A stretch of 64,000 nucleotides of DNA from Leisingera sp. SS27 (GCF_028368855.1 NZ_JAQNCY010000002.1:62001-126000); one strand, 5' to 3'. Positions 1-11,040 are shown, counted from the stretch's first letter. A program made the numbers and translations. The notes: generated by a model not told the origin, from the letters alone.

Positions 1-371
1 GCCCGCAGAGTGTGCGAAAGCCGGGTGCGGAGCAGATCAAAGGATTTGGCAGCAGGCGCAGAGCGAAAGCGGCTGACAAGCGGCAACCGCAGCTTTTGTT
101 CCGCAGTGTTCAGGAATGGAACTTGCCGGATTCGCTCCCAGGGTTCCGGCAAAGTGGCAGGCAGTTGAGCGGTACCAGCCGAAACGGGCGCTTCCAAGGG
201 GCGCTGCCGCGGCTCACCGGAAGCCGCGGGTGCAGCTTCCGCCGGGGCACGGCGGCGGCGGAACCTCTTGAACCCTTGCTCGCTCATGCCGTTCTCGTCA
301 TCCTTCTCCAACTTCCGGGTGCCACGCACCGGACTGGCGGTGATGGCCCCTGACACAGCAAAATGCTTCAT
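1..371 (-). CDS. Exopolysaccharide tyrosine kinase (CpsD/CapB-like), N-terminal part, cut by window edge
   Basis: The minus strand reads an open frame from an ATG at 371 through the left edge, giving about 123 residues and no stop. An AGGGAG ribosome site lies about 8 nt before the ATG. The first 80 residues are Arg-, Pro- and Ala-rich (KRFRRRRAPAEAAPAASG) and look disordered. They are followed by AAKSFDLLRTRLSHTLRA, which resembles the segment just before the P-loop in the CpsD/CapB/Wzc kinase family. These kinases, with a Wzz-like partner, control polysaccharide chain length and export. The ATP-binding half lies outside the window, so the call rests on one motif and on the sugar transferase gene 74 nt upstream in the same direction. 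Confidence 0.6.
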   Translation of the reverse strand, partial: MKHFAVSGAITASPVRGTRKLEKDDENGMSEQGFKRFRRRRAPAEAAPAASGEPRQRPLEAPVSAGTAQLPATLPEPWERIRQVPFLNTAEQKLRLPLVSRFRSAPAAKSFDLLRTRLSHTLR

Positions 372-445
372 AACCGTGCTCCCTGCAATGGCCGGACAGT
401 CTGATGCCAGCAGGCGGGACGCCGACACAGCATACCAGAAAGGTG

Positions 446-1240
446 TTAATACCCCGTCCCCTTCAGCACCACTCCGGCTGTTCGCCAGATCAGCACCAGA
501 TCCCCGGCAAGCGACAGGCCGCGCCGGTAATCTGCATCCGCCCGGGCACGGCTTGCGAAACTGCCTTCGTTGCGCACGGACACCTGCCAGACGCCCGTAA
601 TTCCCGGCCGCAGGTCAAAATAGGCACGCGCATCACCATAAAGCGGAAGCTGGTCTGGCATCATTGGGCGCGGGCCGACCAGGCTCATGTCACCCTTCGC
701 GACGTTCCACAGCTGCGGCAGTTCGTCCAGCGACGTTGCGCGCAGAAAACGGCCGACACGGGTGATCCGCGGATCGTTCTTAAGCTTTTGGGTCTCGTCC
801 CATTCCTGGCGCAGCGCCGGATCCGTGTCGAGGTAGTGCTGCAGCAGCTGATCGGCATCGCGCACCATGGTGCGCAGCTTCAAGATGCAGAACCTCTGTC
901 CGCCGCGGCCAAGCCGGGCCTGAGTGTAAAACGGTCTCCCGCCCTCAAGCCAAAGCGCCGCTGCACACACGGCAATAAGCGGAAGGACTACCGGCAGGCT
1001 CAACAGCACCATCAATAGGTCAAGGACCCGCTTGCCGCTTGCTGTGTAGGCCCCGCCTGTGCGCCCCTCTGCGCTCCAGCCGGCCTGACCCGCCGGCGCA
1101 AAACTGTTCAAGGCAGAATTCACATTTGCCGGCTGCATGTGCAGCGGACGGAGGAAAGCGACGGCCTTCGACGCCAGCCTTCCCTCGACCTCAACCCGCA
1201 CAAAGGACAGCCCCGCCCCTCCGGAAGCCGCATCTCTCAT
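446..1240 (-). CDS. Undecaprenyl-phosphate sugar phosphotransferase (ExoY/WcaJ-like)
   Basis: Bacterial sugar transferase, which should load the first hexose-1-phosphate onto undecaprenyl phosphate to begin an exopolysaccharide repeat unit. One hydrophobic segment ([20 protein letters not shown]) precedes the cytosolic catalytic domain. Family signatures are visible in order: [56 protein letters not shown] and [15 protein letters not shown]. The ATG at 1240 was chosen because GAGGGGA lies 7 nt before it. An ATG at 1138 would give 230 aa, the usual ExoY length, but has no ribosome site, and a GTG at 1312 also lacks one. The extra 30 N-terminal residues are therefore uncertain. It is probably co-transcribed with the kinase-like gene 74 nt downstream. 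Confidence 0.88.
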   Translation of the reverse strand: MRDAASGGAGLSFVRVEVEGRLASKAVAFLRPLHMQPANVNSALNSFAPAGQAGWSAEGRTGGAYTASGKRVLDLLMVLLSLPVVLPLIAVCAAALWLEGGRPFYTQARLGRGGQRFCILKLRTMVRDADQLLQHYLDTDPALRQEWDETQKLKNDPRITRVGRFLRATSLDELPQLWNVAKGDMSLVGPRPMMPDQLPLYGDARAYFDLRPGITGVWQVSVRNEGSFASRARADADYRRGLSLAGDLVLIWRTAGVVLKGTGY

Positions 1241-1935
1241 TCCACATCCCCTCACTCCAGCCAGTCCCCACGGCCGGGCCGCCGCTTGAAACGGCGGGCT
1301 TGCACAATTCACCCAGACAGTCCGCGAACCTGAAGCCGCGGATTGCCGTTACTGATTTTCAGGTTCGAAACGGGGCGCGCCCCCACGCGCCCGCGCCTTT
1401 TTCTTTCGGCAGCCTCAAATAAACGGCTGCGGTGCAATCCTGCACTCCGCCTTAATTAGGACATATTTAGACAATTGCGCGCAAAATTTTCATTTCACCG
1501 CAAAATGTACCGGAAACACGTGTTCCGCCGGGAAAACGAGGAAACGATTGCTGAAAAATATGCGGATTGTTTCCCCGGCAAGGGAAGTCTTTCGGGAATC
1601 AAAGCACTGCCTCACGCAAGCTTTCTTTACGCAACAGCACCGGAATGCCTGTTAAATGGCAAGGCTTTGCAAAGACAGGTCCGAAGAATGGACTTTCCAT
1701 TTCATAGACAATTGCCCGTGCAGCCCGCAATTCCCTAGAAATGGGGACACGGCGTTCGTGCGTTCCTCACCTTAGTTTCAGCATTTCGCGTGACCGCGGG
1801 CATTTGGGTTCACGGGCAGCCCGCGCGCCTTTACATCTCTGCCCCCTGCCTCTGCCTCTGCCTGGCGGCGCACTTGCCCGATTCCGGTTTCGCGGCCATA
1901 AGCTTTGGCACAGGGGTAATAGAGGACGTAGGGTG
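1241..1935. other. Divergent intergenic region, about 695 bp, no credible gene
   Basis: Lies between the leftward sugar transferase and the rightward DgoK-like gene. Positions 1440-1740 are clearly more AT-rich than the surroundings, as expected of a promoter region. Short open frames here have no family resemblance or coding character and are not called. An inverted repeat lies at 1325-1367. The 10 bp perfect palindrome AACACGTGTT lies at 1515-1524 inside CGGAA...TTCCG flanks. No tRNA or RNA element was recognised. Confidence 0.6.
1325..1367. promoter_or_regulatory. 10 bp inverted repeat upstream of exopolysaccharide gene
   Basis: CGAACCTGAA at 1325-1334 is repeated as its exact reverse complement at 1358-1367, with a 23 bp spacer. 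It lies 85 bp or more upstream of the chosen sugar transferase start. No T-run follows either arm, so a terminator is unlikely. An operator, or a pair of half-sites two turns apart, is the more likely reading. The regulator is unknown. Confidence 0.4.
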
Positions 1936-2787
1936 ATGATTCAGCCTGCCGGCAAGGGCGCCAAGTGGCTGGCCGCCAATCTGGACGGAACAGCACTGAC
2001 CGCTTGGCATGTAACCGGTGGGACCGCAGGTCCGGCGCAGGTCCATGAACTGCCGGACAGCAGCCCTGCGGCACTCGCTGCCGGATTGCGGCGGTTAAGG
2101 TCAGGCGAAGCGCACCCCGTGGTTCTCGGCGGCAGTTCCGTGGTGCCGCCGCTGAACGTGCCGGCCGCACCTGCCGGAGCGCGTTTGGCCGCAATGGAGC
2201 TGGAAGAGCTGACCGTCCATGCCCTGCCGGGGCTGAGCCAGCCTGCGCCATGCGGGCTGATCCAGGGGGCCGCAGCCCGGCTGCACGGATTTGTGCAGCT
2301 CAACCCGGATTGGGATGGGGTGGTCTGCCTGCCCGGCAGCGCTGTCACCCATTGGGTTCAGGTCAGTGCCAGGGAGGCGGTGAGCTTCCAAAGCGCGCTG
2401 ACCGGACAGCTCGCAGCTGCGGTGACGCAGCCGATGGCTTTGGACGCTGATACCGGTTGCAGCGGGGCCGCGCTCACCACAGCGGCAGCGGATGGAATCG
2501 CCAAGCCGGAACTGCTGGCGGCACGGCTGGCAGCCCTCCAGGCAGAGGCCAGGCTGGGGCGTCTGCCGGCAGAGGATATATGCGGCAGGCTCTGGGGGGT
2601 GCTGCTTGGAGCGGAGCTGGCAGCCTCGCGGCCTTATTGGCTGGGTCAGAATGTGGCTCTGCTTGCCGATGCGCCGCTTCAGGCGGTCTATTCCGCCGCG
2701 CTGAAAGCCCAGGGACTGCCCGTTACAGTGGCAGACCCGCAGCGCATGACGCTGGAAGGGCTGACCAGGGCCTGGGCCGCGGCGTAA
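1936..2787 (+). CDS. DgoK-like 2-dehydro-3-deoxygalactonokinase family protein, divergent
   Basis: 283 aa, close to the usual 290 of DgoK sugar-acid kinases, which phosphorylate 2-keto-3-deoxygalactonate. Family-like blocks are ALPGLSQPAPCGLIQGAAARL, VVCLPGSAVTHWVQV (DgoK proteins normally read LPGTHSKWV), FQSALTGQLAAAV and LWGVLLGAELA. The N-terminal phosphate-binding motif, normally DWGTSSLRAW, has decayed to NLDGTALTAW. The substrate or activity may therefore differ. The ATG at 1936 follows AGAGGAC by 8 nt. No other galactonate genes are nearby, so the pathway is unsupported by context. Downstream lies a palindromic repeat and then a convergent gene. Confidence 0.65.
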   Translation: MIQPAGKGAKWLAANLDGTALTAWHVTGGTAGPAQVHELPDSSPAALAAGLRRLRSGEAHPVVLGGSSVVPPLNVPAAPAGARLAAMELEELTVHALPGLSQPAPCGLIQGAAARLHGFVQLNPDWDGVVCLPGSAVTHWVQVSAREAVSFQSALTGQLAAAVTQPMALDADTGCSGAALTTAAADGIAKPELLAARLAALQAEARLGRLPAEDICGRLWGVLLGAELAASRPYWLGQNVALLADAPLQAVYSAALKAQGLPVTVADPQRMTLEGLTRAWAAA

Positions 2788-2845
2788 GCCATGCCCAACT
2801 CTCCCGTTGCTGCAGCACATCGTTATCGGGAGGCTCAGCGGCGCA

Positions 2846-2974
2846 CTCCCGCGCCTGCAGGCCCACCGGCTGCGCCGGGCGGCCTTGGCAGCCTTGGGCG
2901 CCGCGCCGCGCAAGGCGCGGCGCCACGCCCAACGGGCTGAAGCCTTCCGCCAGGAAGGGGAAGCCGGGCGGGAG
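2846..2974 (-). repeat. Three-hairpin intergenic repeat, copy A (inverted orientation)
   Basis: 129 bp element starting CTCCCGCGCC and ending GGGCGGGAG, the reverse orientation of the copies at 39109 and 43783. The central hairpin has 18 nt arms starting TTGGGCG and ending CGCCCAA, around a 3 nt loop, with two mismatched pairs. Flanking small hairpins are CCGGCtgcGCCGG and CTTCCgccaGGAAG. It lies between the convergent dgoK-like and DinB-like genes. Confidence 0.75.
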
Positions 2975-2998
2975 ACCCCTGCCTGCGGGACCGCTGCC

Positions 2999-3817
2999 TC
3001 ATCCGGCCTGTGGCGTTGCCTGCCCGGCCCTGTACCGTGTTCCCTTCAACGGCGGGTTCTCTGCCGGGCCGGCAAAGCACTGGGCGATTTGCATCCAGCA
3101 TTCGGCAGCAGTGCCGGAGACCTGCAAACCGGTATCAGCAAAGCCGCGCACTTGGGTGACAACCTGGGCAAACTCCACCGCTGAGCCTTTGACATAATCC
3201 TCATCCTGCGGAGCATTCCATTCCCAAACCGCCCCCGACGGCCCGGTGAGCTGCACAAAGGGCGCAGGCTCCGGCACGTCCAGACCGCGGTTGTGGAAGC
3301 TCCAGCCATAGGTGGCCACCCCCAGATGCGCGATGTTGCGGATGCGATCCTGCTCCTGCCGCTCATGCCCCAGGAGGTCGAATACCTCCTGCCCGTGCGC
3401 CCAAGTCTCCATCTGCCGGGCGGTGACCGAGCTGAGCGCGCTCATGTCCGGTCCGATCCATTTCAGCCGCGCCTTGGGGTCCGCTGCGGCAAAAGCATCG
3501 GCACAGCGTTCCGCACCGCCCTGCCAGGCCGCAAACAGCGCCCGGCCGCTGAGGCCATCCAGCCAGGGAAACTGGCATTCGAGGATGGAGCGGCCCGCCT
3601 GCATGTCCCGCAGGACCGGCGCGATGAAGGCGGCAAAGGCGGCCTCCCCCTGCAAAGACGCTTCTGCCGCTGCGTTGAACAGATGCAGGTGCCCCAGCAC
3701 ATGATCAATGGTCCAGCCCTTGAACTGGGTTTCGCTGTGAAACTCTGCTTCTGGCAGGTCCTCAAGGATGGCTGCCAGGGCGCGGCTCTCTGAACGGAAA
3801 TCTTCGGCCTGCTGCAT
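2999..3817 (-). CDS. DinB-like metal-binding protein (TIGR03084 family)
   Basis: 272 aa protein of the DinB / maleylpyruvate-isomerase-like superfamily, matching the TIGR03084 pattern. It has an N-terminal four-helix bundle with metal-ligand histidines in GWTIDHVLGHLHLFN (about residues 35-50) and METWAHGQEVFDLLG (about 135-150). FNAPQDEDYVKGSAVEFAQ-type C-terminal sequence follows (here NAPQDEDYVKGSAVEF). Such proteins bind a divalent metal and some use a low-molecular-weight thiol; the reaction here is unknown. The start at 3817 follows AAAAGGGGAGAGCC. It lies 100 bp downstream of the RNA methyltransferase on the same strand and may be transcribed with it. Confidence 0.75.
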   Translation of the reverse strand: MQQAEDFRSESRALAAILEDLPEAEFHSETQFKGWTIDHVLGHLHLFNAAAEASLQGEAAFAAFIAPVLRDMQAGRSILECQFPWLDGLSGRALFAAWQGGAERCADAFAAADPKARLKWIGPDMSALSSVTARQMETWAHGQEVFDLLGHERQEQDRIRNIAHLGVATYGWSFHNRGLDVPEPAPFVQLTGPSGAVWEWNAPQDEDYVKGSAVEFAQVVTQVRGFADTGLQVSGTAAECWMQIAQCFAGPAENPPLKGTRYRAGQATPQAG

Positions 3818-3917
3818 GGCTCTCCCCTTTTGTTCCGCCCGGCAGCATAGCCGGGCCGGAAGCAGGCCGGAAACAGAGACCACACGTCACAAAATGAGCC
3901 GCCGTGGCGGCCGCGCG

Positions 3918-5036
3918 TCAGGGCAGCGGACCTGTCTTGAACAGGCGTATTTTCAGGCCGCCGTGTGCAACGGGTGCGCCGGACGGCAGGAACGGCAGAT
4001 TGGTTGCCTTGGCCAGGCTGGTTTCCGACGTGACGATACCCACGCGCCAGCCCGAAAACCGCTCCGTCAGCACCTGCCCCAGCGCGCCGTAAAGGGCATA
4101 GAGCAGTTTCTTGTTGCCGATCCGGGCGCCATAGGGCGGGTTGACGATGATCAGGCCCGGCGGGCCATCCGGGCGTTGCAGGTCGCTGACCGCAGCCTGG
4201 GCAAAACGGGTGCAATCGGCCACGCCCGCCCGCTCCGCATTGGCAGCGGCCATCTCCACGGCGCCCGCATTGCGGTCGGAGCCATGGAACAGCAGGTCCG
4301 TTTCCCGCGTCTCGCCTTGTTTTTTCATTTCGGCCCAGGCGTCCACGTCAAAAGTTGCCAGCTGCTCAAAGGCAAAGCTGCGGCTGCGGCCGGGCTGCAG
4401 GCCCTTGGCGATCTCGGCGGCCTCGATCACGAAGGTGCCGGAACCGCACATCGGGTCCACCACCGGCTCAGTGCCGTCGTAACCGCATTCGCGCAGGAAC
4501 ATGGCGGCAAGGTTTTCCCGCATCGGCGCCTTGCCGACCGCGGATTTGTGGCCGCGCTTGTGCAGCCCCTCGCCCGAGGTGTCGACGCTGAAGACGCAGA
4601 GGTTGTCCTCGATGCGCAGCTTCACAGTCAGATCGGCGTCTTTGCTGACAGGGGCGCCGAGGGTTTCGGCAATTGCCTTTTCCACCCGCTGGGCAGCGGC
4701 GCCGGCGTGGTAGATCTTGGACTTCTTGTTGGTGGAAACCTCCACCTTCACCGGCACATCCGGACGCAGCACCTCGCCCCAAGGAAACTTGCGCGACCGT
4801 TTGTCGAGCTGGGCCAGGTGGAAGGCACGGAATTCGCCGATCCGCGCCAGCACCCGCGCCGCGCCGCGCACCGACAGGTTGGCGCGCCGGACCTCCGCCC
4901 AGTTGCCCTGCACCGTGACCCCGCCCGGCACGGCCTTGGGCACGGCAAAGCCCAGCTCCATGGCCTCGGCCAGCAGCGCCTGTTCCAGCCCCGGCGGTGC
5001 GGTCAGGAAGATCTCGAATGTGGTGTCTTGCGTCAT
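3918..5036 (-). CDS. THUMP-domain class I SAM-dependent RNA guanine-N2 methyltransferase (RlmL-type)
   Basis: 372 aa. The N-terminal ferredoxin-like/THUMP region (about residues 1-165) is followed by a Rossmann methyltransferase domain. APMRENLAAMFL and VVDPMCGSGTFVIEAAEIA are the usual substrate and SAM-binding motifs, and IVNPPYGARIG is the catalytic N-P-P-Y loop of N2-guanine methyltransferases. The family (RlmL N-terminal half, YcbY-like, TrmN/Trm14) methylates guanine N2 in 23S rRNA or tRNA. Exact target nucleotide is not deducible. The start at 5036 has a strong AAGGAGGGCAGC ribosome site. It is divergent from the glycerol transporter operon. Confidence 0.85.
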   Translation of the reverse strand: MTQDTTFEIFLTAPPGLEQALLAEAMELGFAVPKAVPGGVTVQGNWAEVRRANLSVRGAARVLARIGEFRAFHLAQLDKRSRKFPWGEVLRPDVPVKVEVSTNKKSKIYHAGAAAQRVEKAIAETLGAPVSKDADLTVKLRIEDNLCVFSVDTSGEGLHKRGHKSAVGKAPMRENLAAMFLRECGYDGTEPVVDPMCGSGTFVIEAAEIAKGLQPGRSRSFAFEQLATFDVDAWAEMKKQGETRETDLLFHGSDRNAGAVEMAAANAERAGVADCTRFAQAAVSDLQRPDGPPGLIIVNPPYGARIGNKKLLYALYGALGQVLTERFSGWRVGIVTSETSLAKATNLPFLPSGAPVAHGGLKIRLFKTGPLP

Positions 5037-5199
5037 GCTGCCCTCCTTAGACGCAAAGCCCAGCCGCGGCGACTGTTTTTTCAAATCCCGCCTTTGGAGA
5101 AACTGCCGTTGCGTTACAACCGGAAATGCTGCAATGCGGCATCGCCGCTGCACTCAACTGAAGCCTCAAATAACAAGCAAATTCAATAAGCTACGCATT

Positions 5200-5219
5200 A
5201 CTAAAAAATTAGTTTGACA
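5200..5219 (+). promoter_or_regulatory. Possible operator and -35 region of the glycerol transporter operon
   Basis: ACTAA-AAAA-TTAGT (5200-5213) is a small perfect inverted repeat directly abutting TTGACA (5214-5219), about 85 bp before glpV. The TTGACA is a consensus -35, but no good -10 lies 17 bp downstream. An overlapping repressor site (for example for a DeoR-type GlpR) is inference. Confidence 0.35.
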
Positions 5220-5303
5220 ACATAATCCAACCTATGAAAGCTCTATGCCAGTCAGGTGCAGCCAACGTGCAGCTGGCCTCAAGAGACTTTCAGGGAGGAA
5301 GAG

Positions 5304-7037
5304 ATGCGTAAGTATCTTCTCTCCGCAGCAGCCGTTTGTGCGGTGGTTGCGGGATCAATTGGCTATGCCGACGAAATGGCGGCCAAAAAATGGATTGATG
5401 AAGAGTTCCAGCCGTCGGCTTTGACCAAGGATGAACAGCTGTCGGAGATGCAGTGGTTCATCAAGGCCGCTGAACCTTACAAAGGCATGGAGATCAACGT
5501 GCTGTCGGAAGGCATTCCGACGCATAGCTATGAATCCGAAGTGCTGACCAAAGCGTTTGAAGAAATCACCGGCATCAAGGTGAACCACCAGATCCTGGGT
5601 GAAGGCGAGGTCGTTCAGGCCGTGCAGACCCAGATGCAGACCAAGCGGAACCTCTATGACGGCTACGTCAATGACTCCGACCTGATCGGCACCCACTCGC
5701 GCCTGCAGCTGGCGTACAACCTGACCGACATGATGGCAGGCGAGTTCAAGGACGTGACCAACCCCGGCCTCGATCTGGATGACTTCATGGGCACCCAGTT
5801 CACCACCGGCCCGGACGGCGACCTGTACCAGTTGCCCGACCAGCAGTTCGCGAACCTCTACTGGTTCCGCAAGGACTGGTTCGACCGCGAAGACCTGCAG
5901 GCCGCGTTCAAGGAAAAATACGGCTATGACCTGGGCGTTCCGGTCAACTGGTCCGCATATGAGGACATCGCCGAGTTCTTCAGCGAACAGGTCAAGGAAA
6001 TCGACGGCACGGCGATCTATGGCCACATGGATTACGGCAAGCGCGCGCCGGACCTCGGCTGGCGGATGACCGATGCCTGGCTGTCGATGGCCGGTGCCGG
6101 CTCCAAGGGTGAGCCGAACGGCGTGCCGATCGACGAATGGGGCATCCGCATGGAAGAAGGCTCCTGCAACCCGGCTGGTGCCAGCGTGACCCGCGGCGGC
6201 GCGGCAAACGGCCCGGCAGCGGTCTATGCGATCCGCAAGTGGGACGAATGGCTGCGCAAATACGCGCCTCCGGGCGCAGCGTCCTATGACTTCTACCAGT
6301 CGCTGCCGGCACTGGCCCAGGGCAATGTGGCACAGCAGATTTTCTGGTACACCGCCTTTACCGCCGACATGGTGAAACCCCAGTCCGAAGGCAACAACAC
6401 CGTCGACGCCGAGGGCAACCCGCTGTGGCGGATGGCGCCCAGCCCGCACGGCCCCTACTGGGAAGAAGGCCAGAAGGTCGGTTATCAGGACGTGGGTTCC
6501 TGGACCTTCCTCAAGTCCACCCCGCTGGACCGCGCACAGGCTGCCTGGCTTTATGCCCAATTCGTGGTGTCCAAGACCGTGGACGTGAAAAAATCGCACG
6601 TTGGCCTGACCTTCATCCGCGACTCTTCCGTCAACCACGAGAGCTTCACCGAGCGCGCACCCAAGCTGGGCGGCCTGGTCGAGTTCTACCGCTCACCTGA
6701 CCGCGTGGCATGGTCGCCGACCGGCATCAACGTTCCGGATTACCCGAAGCTGGCCCAGATCTGGTGGCAGCAGATCGGTGACGTGAACTCCGGCGCCTTC
6801 ACGCCGCAGGAAGCGATGGACCGTCTGGCCGAGGAAATGGACATCACCATGGGCCGTATGCAGCGTGCAGACGAGCAGGCGAATGTCTATGGCGGCTGCG
6901 GCCCGCGCCTGAACGAAGAGAAAGACGCGGAGTGGTGGTACGCCAATGGCGGCGCCAAAGCCCCGCTGGAGAACGAGAAGCCGCAGGGCCAGACCGTCAA
7001 CTATGACGAGCTGGTGGCCCGCTGGGCAACCAACTAA
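5304..7037 (+). CDS. glpV: Glycerol ABC transporter substrate-binding protein
   Basis: 577 aa periplasmic binding protein. It has a signal peptide (MRKYLLSAAAVCAVVAGSIGYADE, cleavage near residue 22) and a mature part with PYKGMEINVLSEGIPTHSYE and GTQFTTGPDGDLYQLPDQQFANLYWFRKDWFDR, typical of the large binding protein of the GlpSTPQUV glycerol system first seen in rhizobia. It should capture glycerol and pass it to GlpP/GlpQ. The assignment depends strongly on the whole operon (two ATPases, two permeases, a DUF2160 protein), whose order V-S-T-P-Q-U is complete. The ATG at 5304 follows GGGAGGAAGAG. No glpD, glpK or glpR is in the window, so metabolism of the imported glycerol is encoded elsewhere. 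Confidence 0.87.
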   Translation: MRKYLLSAAAVCAVVAGSIGYADEMAAKKWIDEEFQPSALTKDEQLSEMQWFIKAAEPYKGMEINVLSEGIPTHSYESEVLTKAFEEITGIKVNHQILGEGEVVQAVQTQMQTKRNLYDGYVNDSDLIGTHSRLQLAYNLTDMMAGEFKDVTNPGLDLDDFMGTQFTTGPDGDLYQLPDQQFANLYWFRKDWFDREDLQAAFKEKYGYDLGVPVNWSAYEDIAEFFSEQVKEIDGTAIYGHMDYGKRAPDLGWRMTDAWLSMAGAGSKGEPNGVPIDEWGIRMEEGSCNPAGASVTRGGAANGPAAVYAIRKWDEWLRKYAPPGAASYDFYQSLPALAQGNVAQQIFWYTAFTADMVKPQSEGNNTVDAEGNPLWRMAPSPHGPYWEEGQKVGYQDVGSWTFLKSTPLDRAQAAWLYAQFVVSKTVDVKKSHVGLTFIRDSSVNHESFTERAPKLGGLVEFYRSPDRVAWSPTGINVPDYPKLAQIWWQQIGDVNSGAFTPQEAMDRLAEEMDITMGRMQRADEQANVYGGCGPRLNEEKDAEWWYANGGAKAPLENEKPQGQTVNYDELVARWATN

Positions 7038-7089
7038 GGCCTCCTCCCGGTCCGGCCAGCGATCCCCATCATCTGGCCGGGCTGCATCA

Positions 7090-7127
7090 GGCCCCGGAGA
7101 CTCTTTCCCGTCATCCGGGGCCTTTTT
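7090..7127 (+). terminator. Intra-operon terminator/attenuator between glpV and glpS
   Basis: GGCCCCGGA (7090-7098) pairs with TCCGGGGCC (7114-7122), 15 nt loop, followed at once by TTTTT. It sits inside the 156 bp gap after the binding-protein gene. Partial termination here would give more binding protein than membrane complex, the usual stoichiometry for ABC importers. Confidence 0.75.
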
Positions 7128-7193
7128 CCCCAAGACCCCAGCGCGCCCCTGCCCCGGGCGCAAACAGGCCGCCTGCCGGAAAGTCAAAGCAAG

Positions 7194-8258
<1,065 letters not shown>

Positions 8259-8265
8259 GGCATCA

Positions 8266-9365
<1,100 letters not shown>

Positions 9366-9366
<1 letters not shown>

Positions 9367-10229
9367 TGAAAACCGAAAACCAGAAAGCCTGGTTCTTTGT
9401 CCTGCCGGTGCTGGCGCTGGTCGCCTTCAACGCGCTCATTCCGATGATGACGGTGGTCAACTACTCAGTGCAGGAGACCTTTGGCGACAATGTGTTCTTC
9501 TGGCAGGGGCTGGACTGGTTCCAGCAGATCCTGCGCTCTGACCGGTTCCACGCGGCGCTTGGCCGCCAGTTCATGTTCACCTTCCTGATCCTGATCATCG
9601 AGGTGCCGCTGGGCATCGCCATCGCGCTGTCAATGCCGCGCAAGGGGTTCTGGGTGCCGGTGTGCCTGGTGCTTATGGCGCTGCCGATGCTGATCCCGTG
9701 GAACGTGGTCGGCGCGATGTGGAACATCTTCACCCTGCCTGACATCGGTCTGCTGGGCTACTTCCTGAACCATGTGCTGGGCATCTCTTATGACATGACG
9801 CAGGATCCGGTGGCGGCCTGGGTGACCATTGTCACCATGGACGTCTGGCACTGGACCTCGCTGGTGGTGCTGCTTGCCTATGCCGGGCTGGTGTCGATCC
9901 CCGACGCCTATTACCAGGCGGCCAAGATCGACGGCGCCTCCAACTGGGCGGTGTTCCGGTTTATCCAGCTGCCGAAGATGAAGACGGTGCTGACCATCGC
10001 CATCCTGTTGCGCTTCATGGACAGCTTCAACATCTACACCGAGCCGTTCGTGCTGACCGGGGGCGGTCCCGGCAACTCCACCACGCTGTTGTCGATCGAC
10101 CTGGTGAAAATCGCGCTTGGCCAGTTCGACCTCGGCCCCGCCGCTGCCATGTCGCTCATCTATTTTGCAATCACGCTCCTGGTCTCCTGGCTGTTCTACA
10201 CGCTGATGACCAAGGACGATCTGAACTAA
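9366..10229 (+). CDS. glpP: Glycerol ABC transporter permease GlpP
   Basis: 287 aa inner-membrane subunit with about six transmembrane helices (WFFVLPVLALVAFNALIP at the N-terminus, SLIYFAITLLVSWLFYTLM at the C-terminus). The cytoplasmic EAA loop that docks on the ATPase reads YYQAAKIDGASNWAVFRFIQLPKM. A periplasmic-side EPFVLTGGGPGNSTT motif is typical of carbohydrate/polyol MalF-type permeases. The ATG overlaps the glpT stop by one base, indicating translational coupling. It forms the channel with GlpQ. Confidence 0.87.
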
Positions 10230-10242
10230 GGGAGGGATCCAG

Positions 10243-11040
10243 ATGCAGAAACGATCCATCGTCCCCATCGTCTATATCCTGTTCCTGATGCTGCCGATCT
10301 ACTGGCTGGTGGCGATGAGCTTCAAGACGACCAATGAAATCCTGTCGGGCTTCTCGCTGTTCCCGCAGACCTTCACGCTGGACAACTACAAGACCATCTT
10401 CACCGATCCCAGCTGGTACTGGGGCTACATCAACTCGATCCTTTACGTGTCGATCAACACGGTGATCTCCATCGCGGTGGCGCTGCCGGCGGCCTACGCC
10501 TTCAGCCGCTACCGGTTCCTGGGCGACAAGCAGCTGTTCTTCTGGCTCTTGACCAACCGGATGGCGCCTGCCGCGGTGTTCGCGCTGCCGTTCTTCCAGC
10601 TTTATTCCGCCGTCGAGCTGTTCGATACCCACCTGGCTGTGGCCCTGGCGCACTGCCTGTTCAACATTCCGCTGGCGGTCTGGATCCTCGAGGGCTTCAT
10701 GGGCGGCGTGCCCAAAGAGCTGGACGAAACCGCATTCGTTGACGGTTATTCTTTCCCGCGCTTCTTTGCGACGATCTTTGTGCCGTCGATCAAGGCGGGC
10801 GTGGGTGTGGCGGCCTTCTTCTGCTTCATGTTCTCCTGGGTGGAACTGCTGCTGGCCAAGACCCTGACCGCGGTTGCAGCCAAGCCGATTGCCGCAACCA
10901 TGACCAAGACCGCGTCCAGCGCGGGTTATGAACTGGGGCTGCTGGCGGCGGCCGGCACATTGACAATCATTCCGGGCGCCATCGTGATCTGGTTTGTCCG
11001 CAACTACATCGCGAAGGGTTTCGCGATGGGGAGGGTGTAA
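10243..11040 (+). CDS. glpQ: Glycerol ABC transporter permease GlpQ
   Basis: 265 aa MalG-type permease with about six membrane helices. The EAA loop is ELDETAFVDGYSFPRFFATIFVP. The start follows AGGGAGGGATCCAG, 13 nt after glpP. The stop codon overlaps the glpU start codon by one base (TAATG). The name glpQ is that used for the rhizobial transporter and should not be confused with the enterobacterial phosphodiesterase GlpQ. Confidence 0.87.
   Translation: MQKRSIVPIVYILFLMLPIYWLVAMSFKTTNEILSGFSLFPQTFTLDNYKTIFTDPSWYWGYINSILYVSINTVISIAVALPAAYAFSRYRFLGDKQLFFWLLTNRMAPAAVFALPFFQLYSAVELFDTHLAVALAHCLFNIPLAVWILEGFMGGVPKELDETAFVDGYSFPRFFATIFVPSIKAGVGVAAFFCFMFSWVELLLAKTLTAVAAKPIAATMTKTASSAGYELGLLAAAGTLTIIPGAIVIWFVRNYIAKGFAMGRV

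Noticed and set aside
1515-1524. AACACGTGTT as a quorum-sensing lux-type box
   Set aside because: The palindrome is too short and does not match a lux box consensus. No LuxR/LuxI gene is in the window.
1475-1738. 87-codon frame in the AT-rich promoter region
   Set aside because: No ribosome site, no family, and located where a divergent promoter is expected.
3768-5189. 473-codon plus-strand frame opposite the RNA methyltransferase
   Set aside because: Antisense to a gene with NPPY and SAM motifs and a perfect ribosome site.
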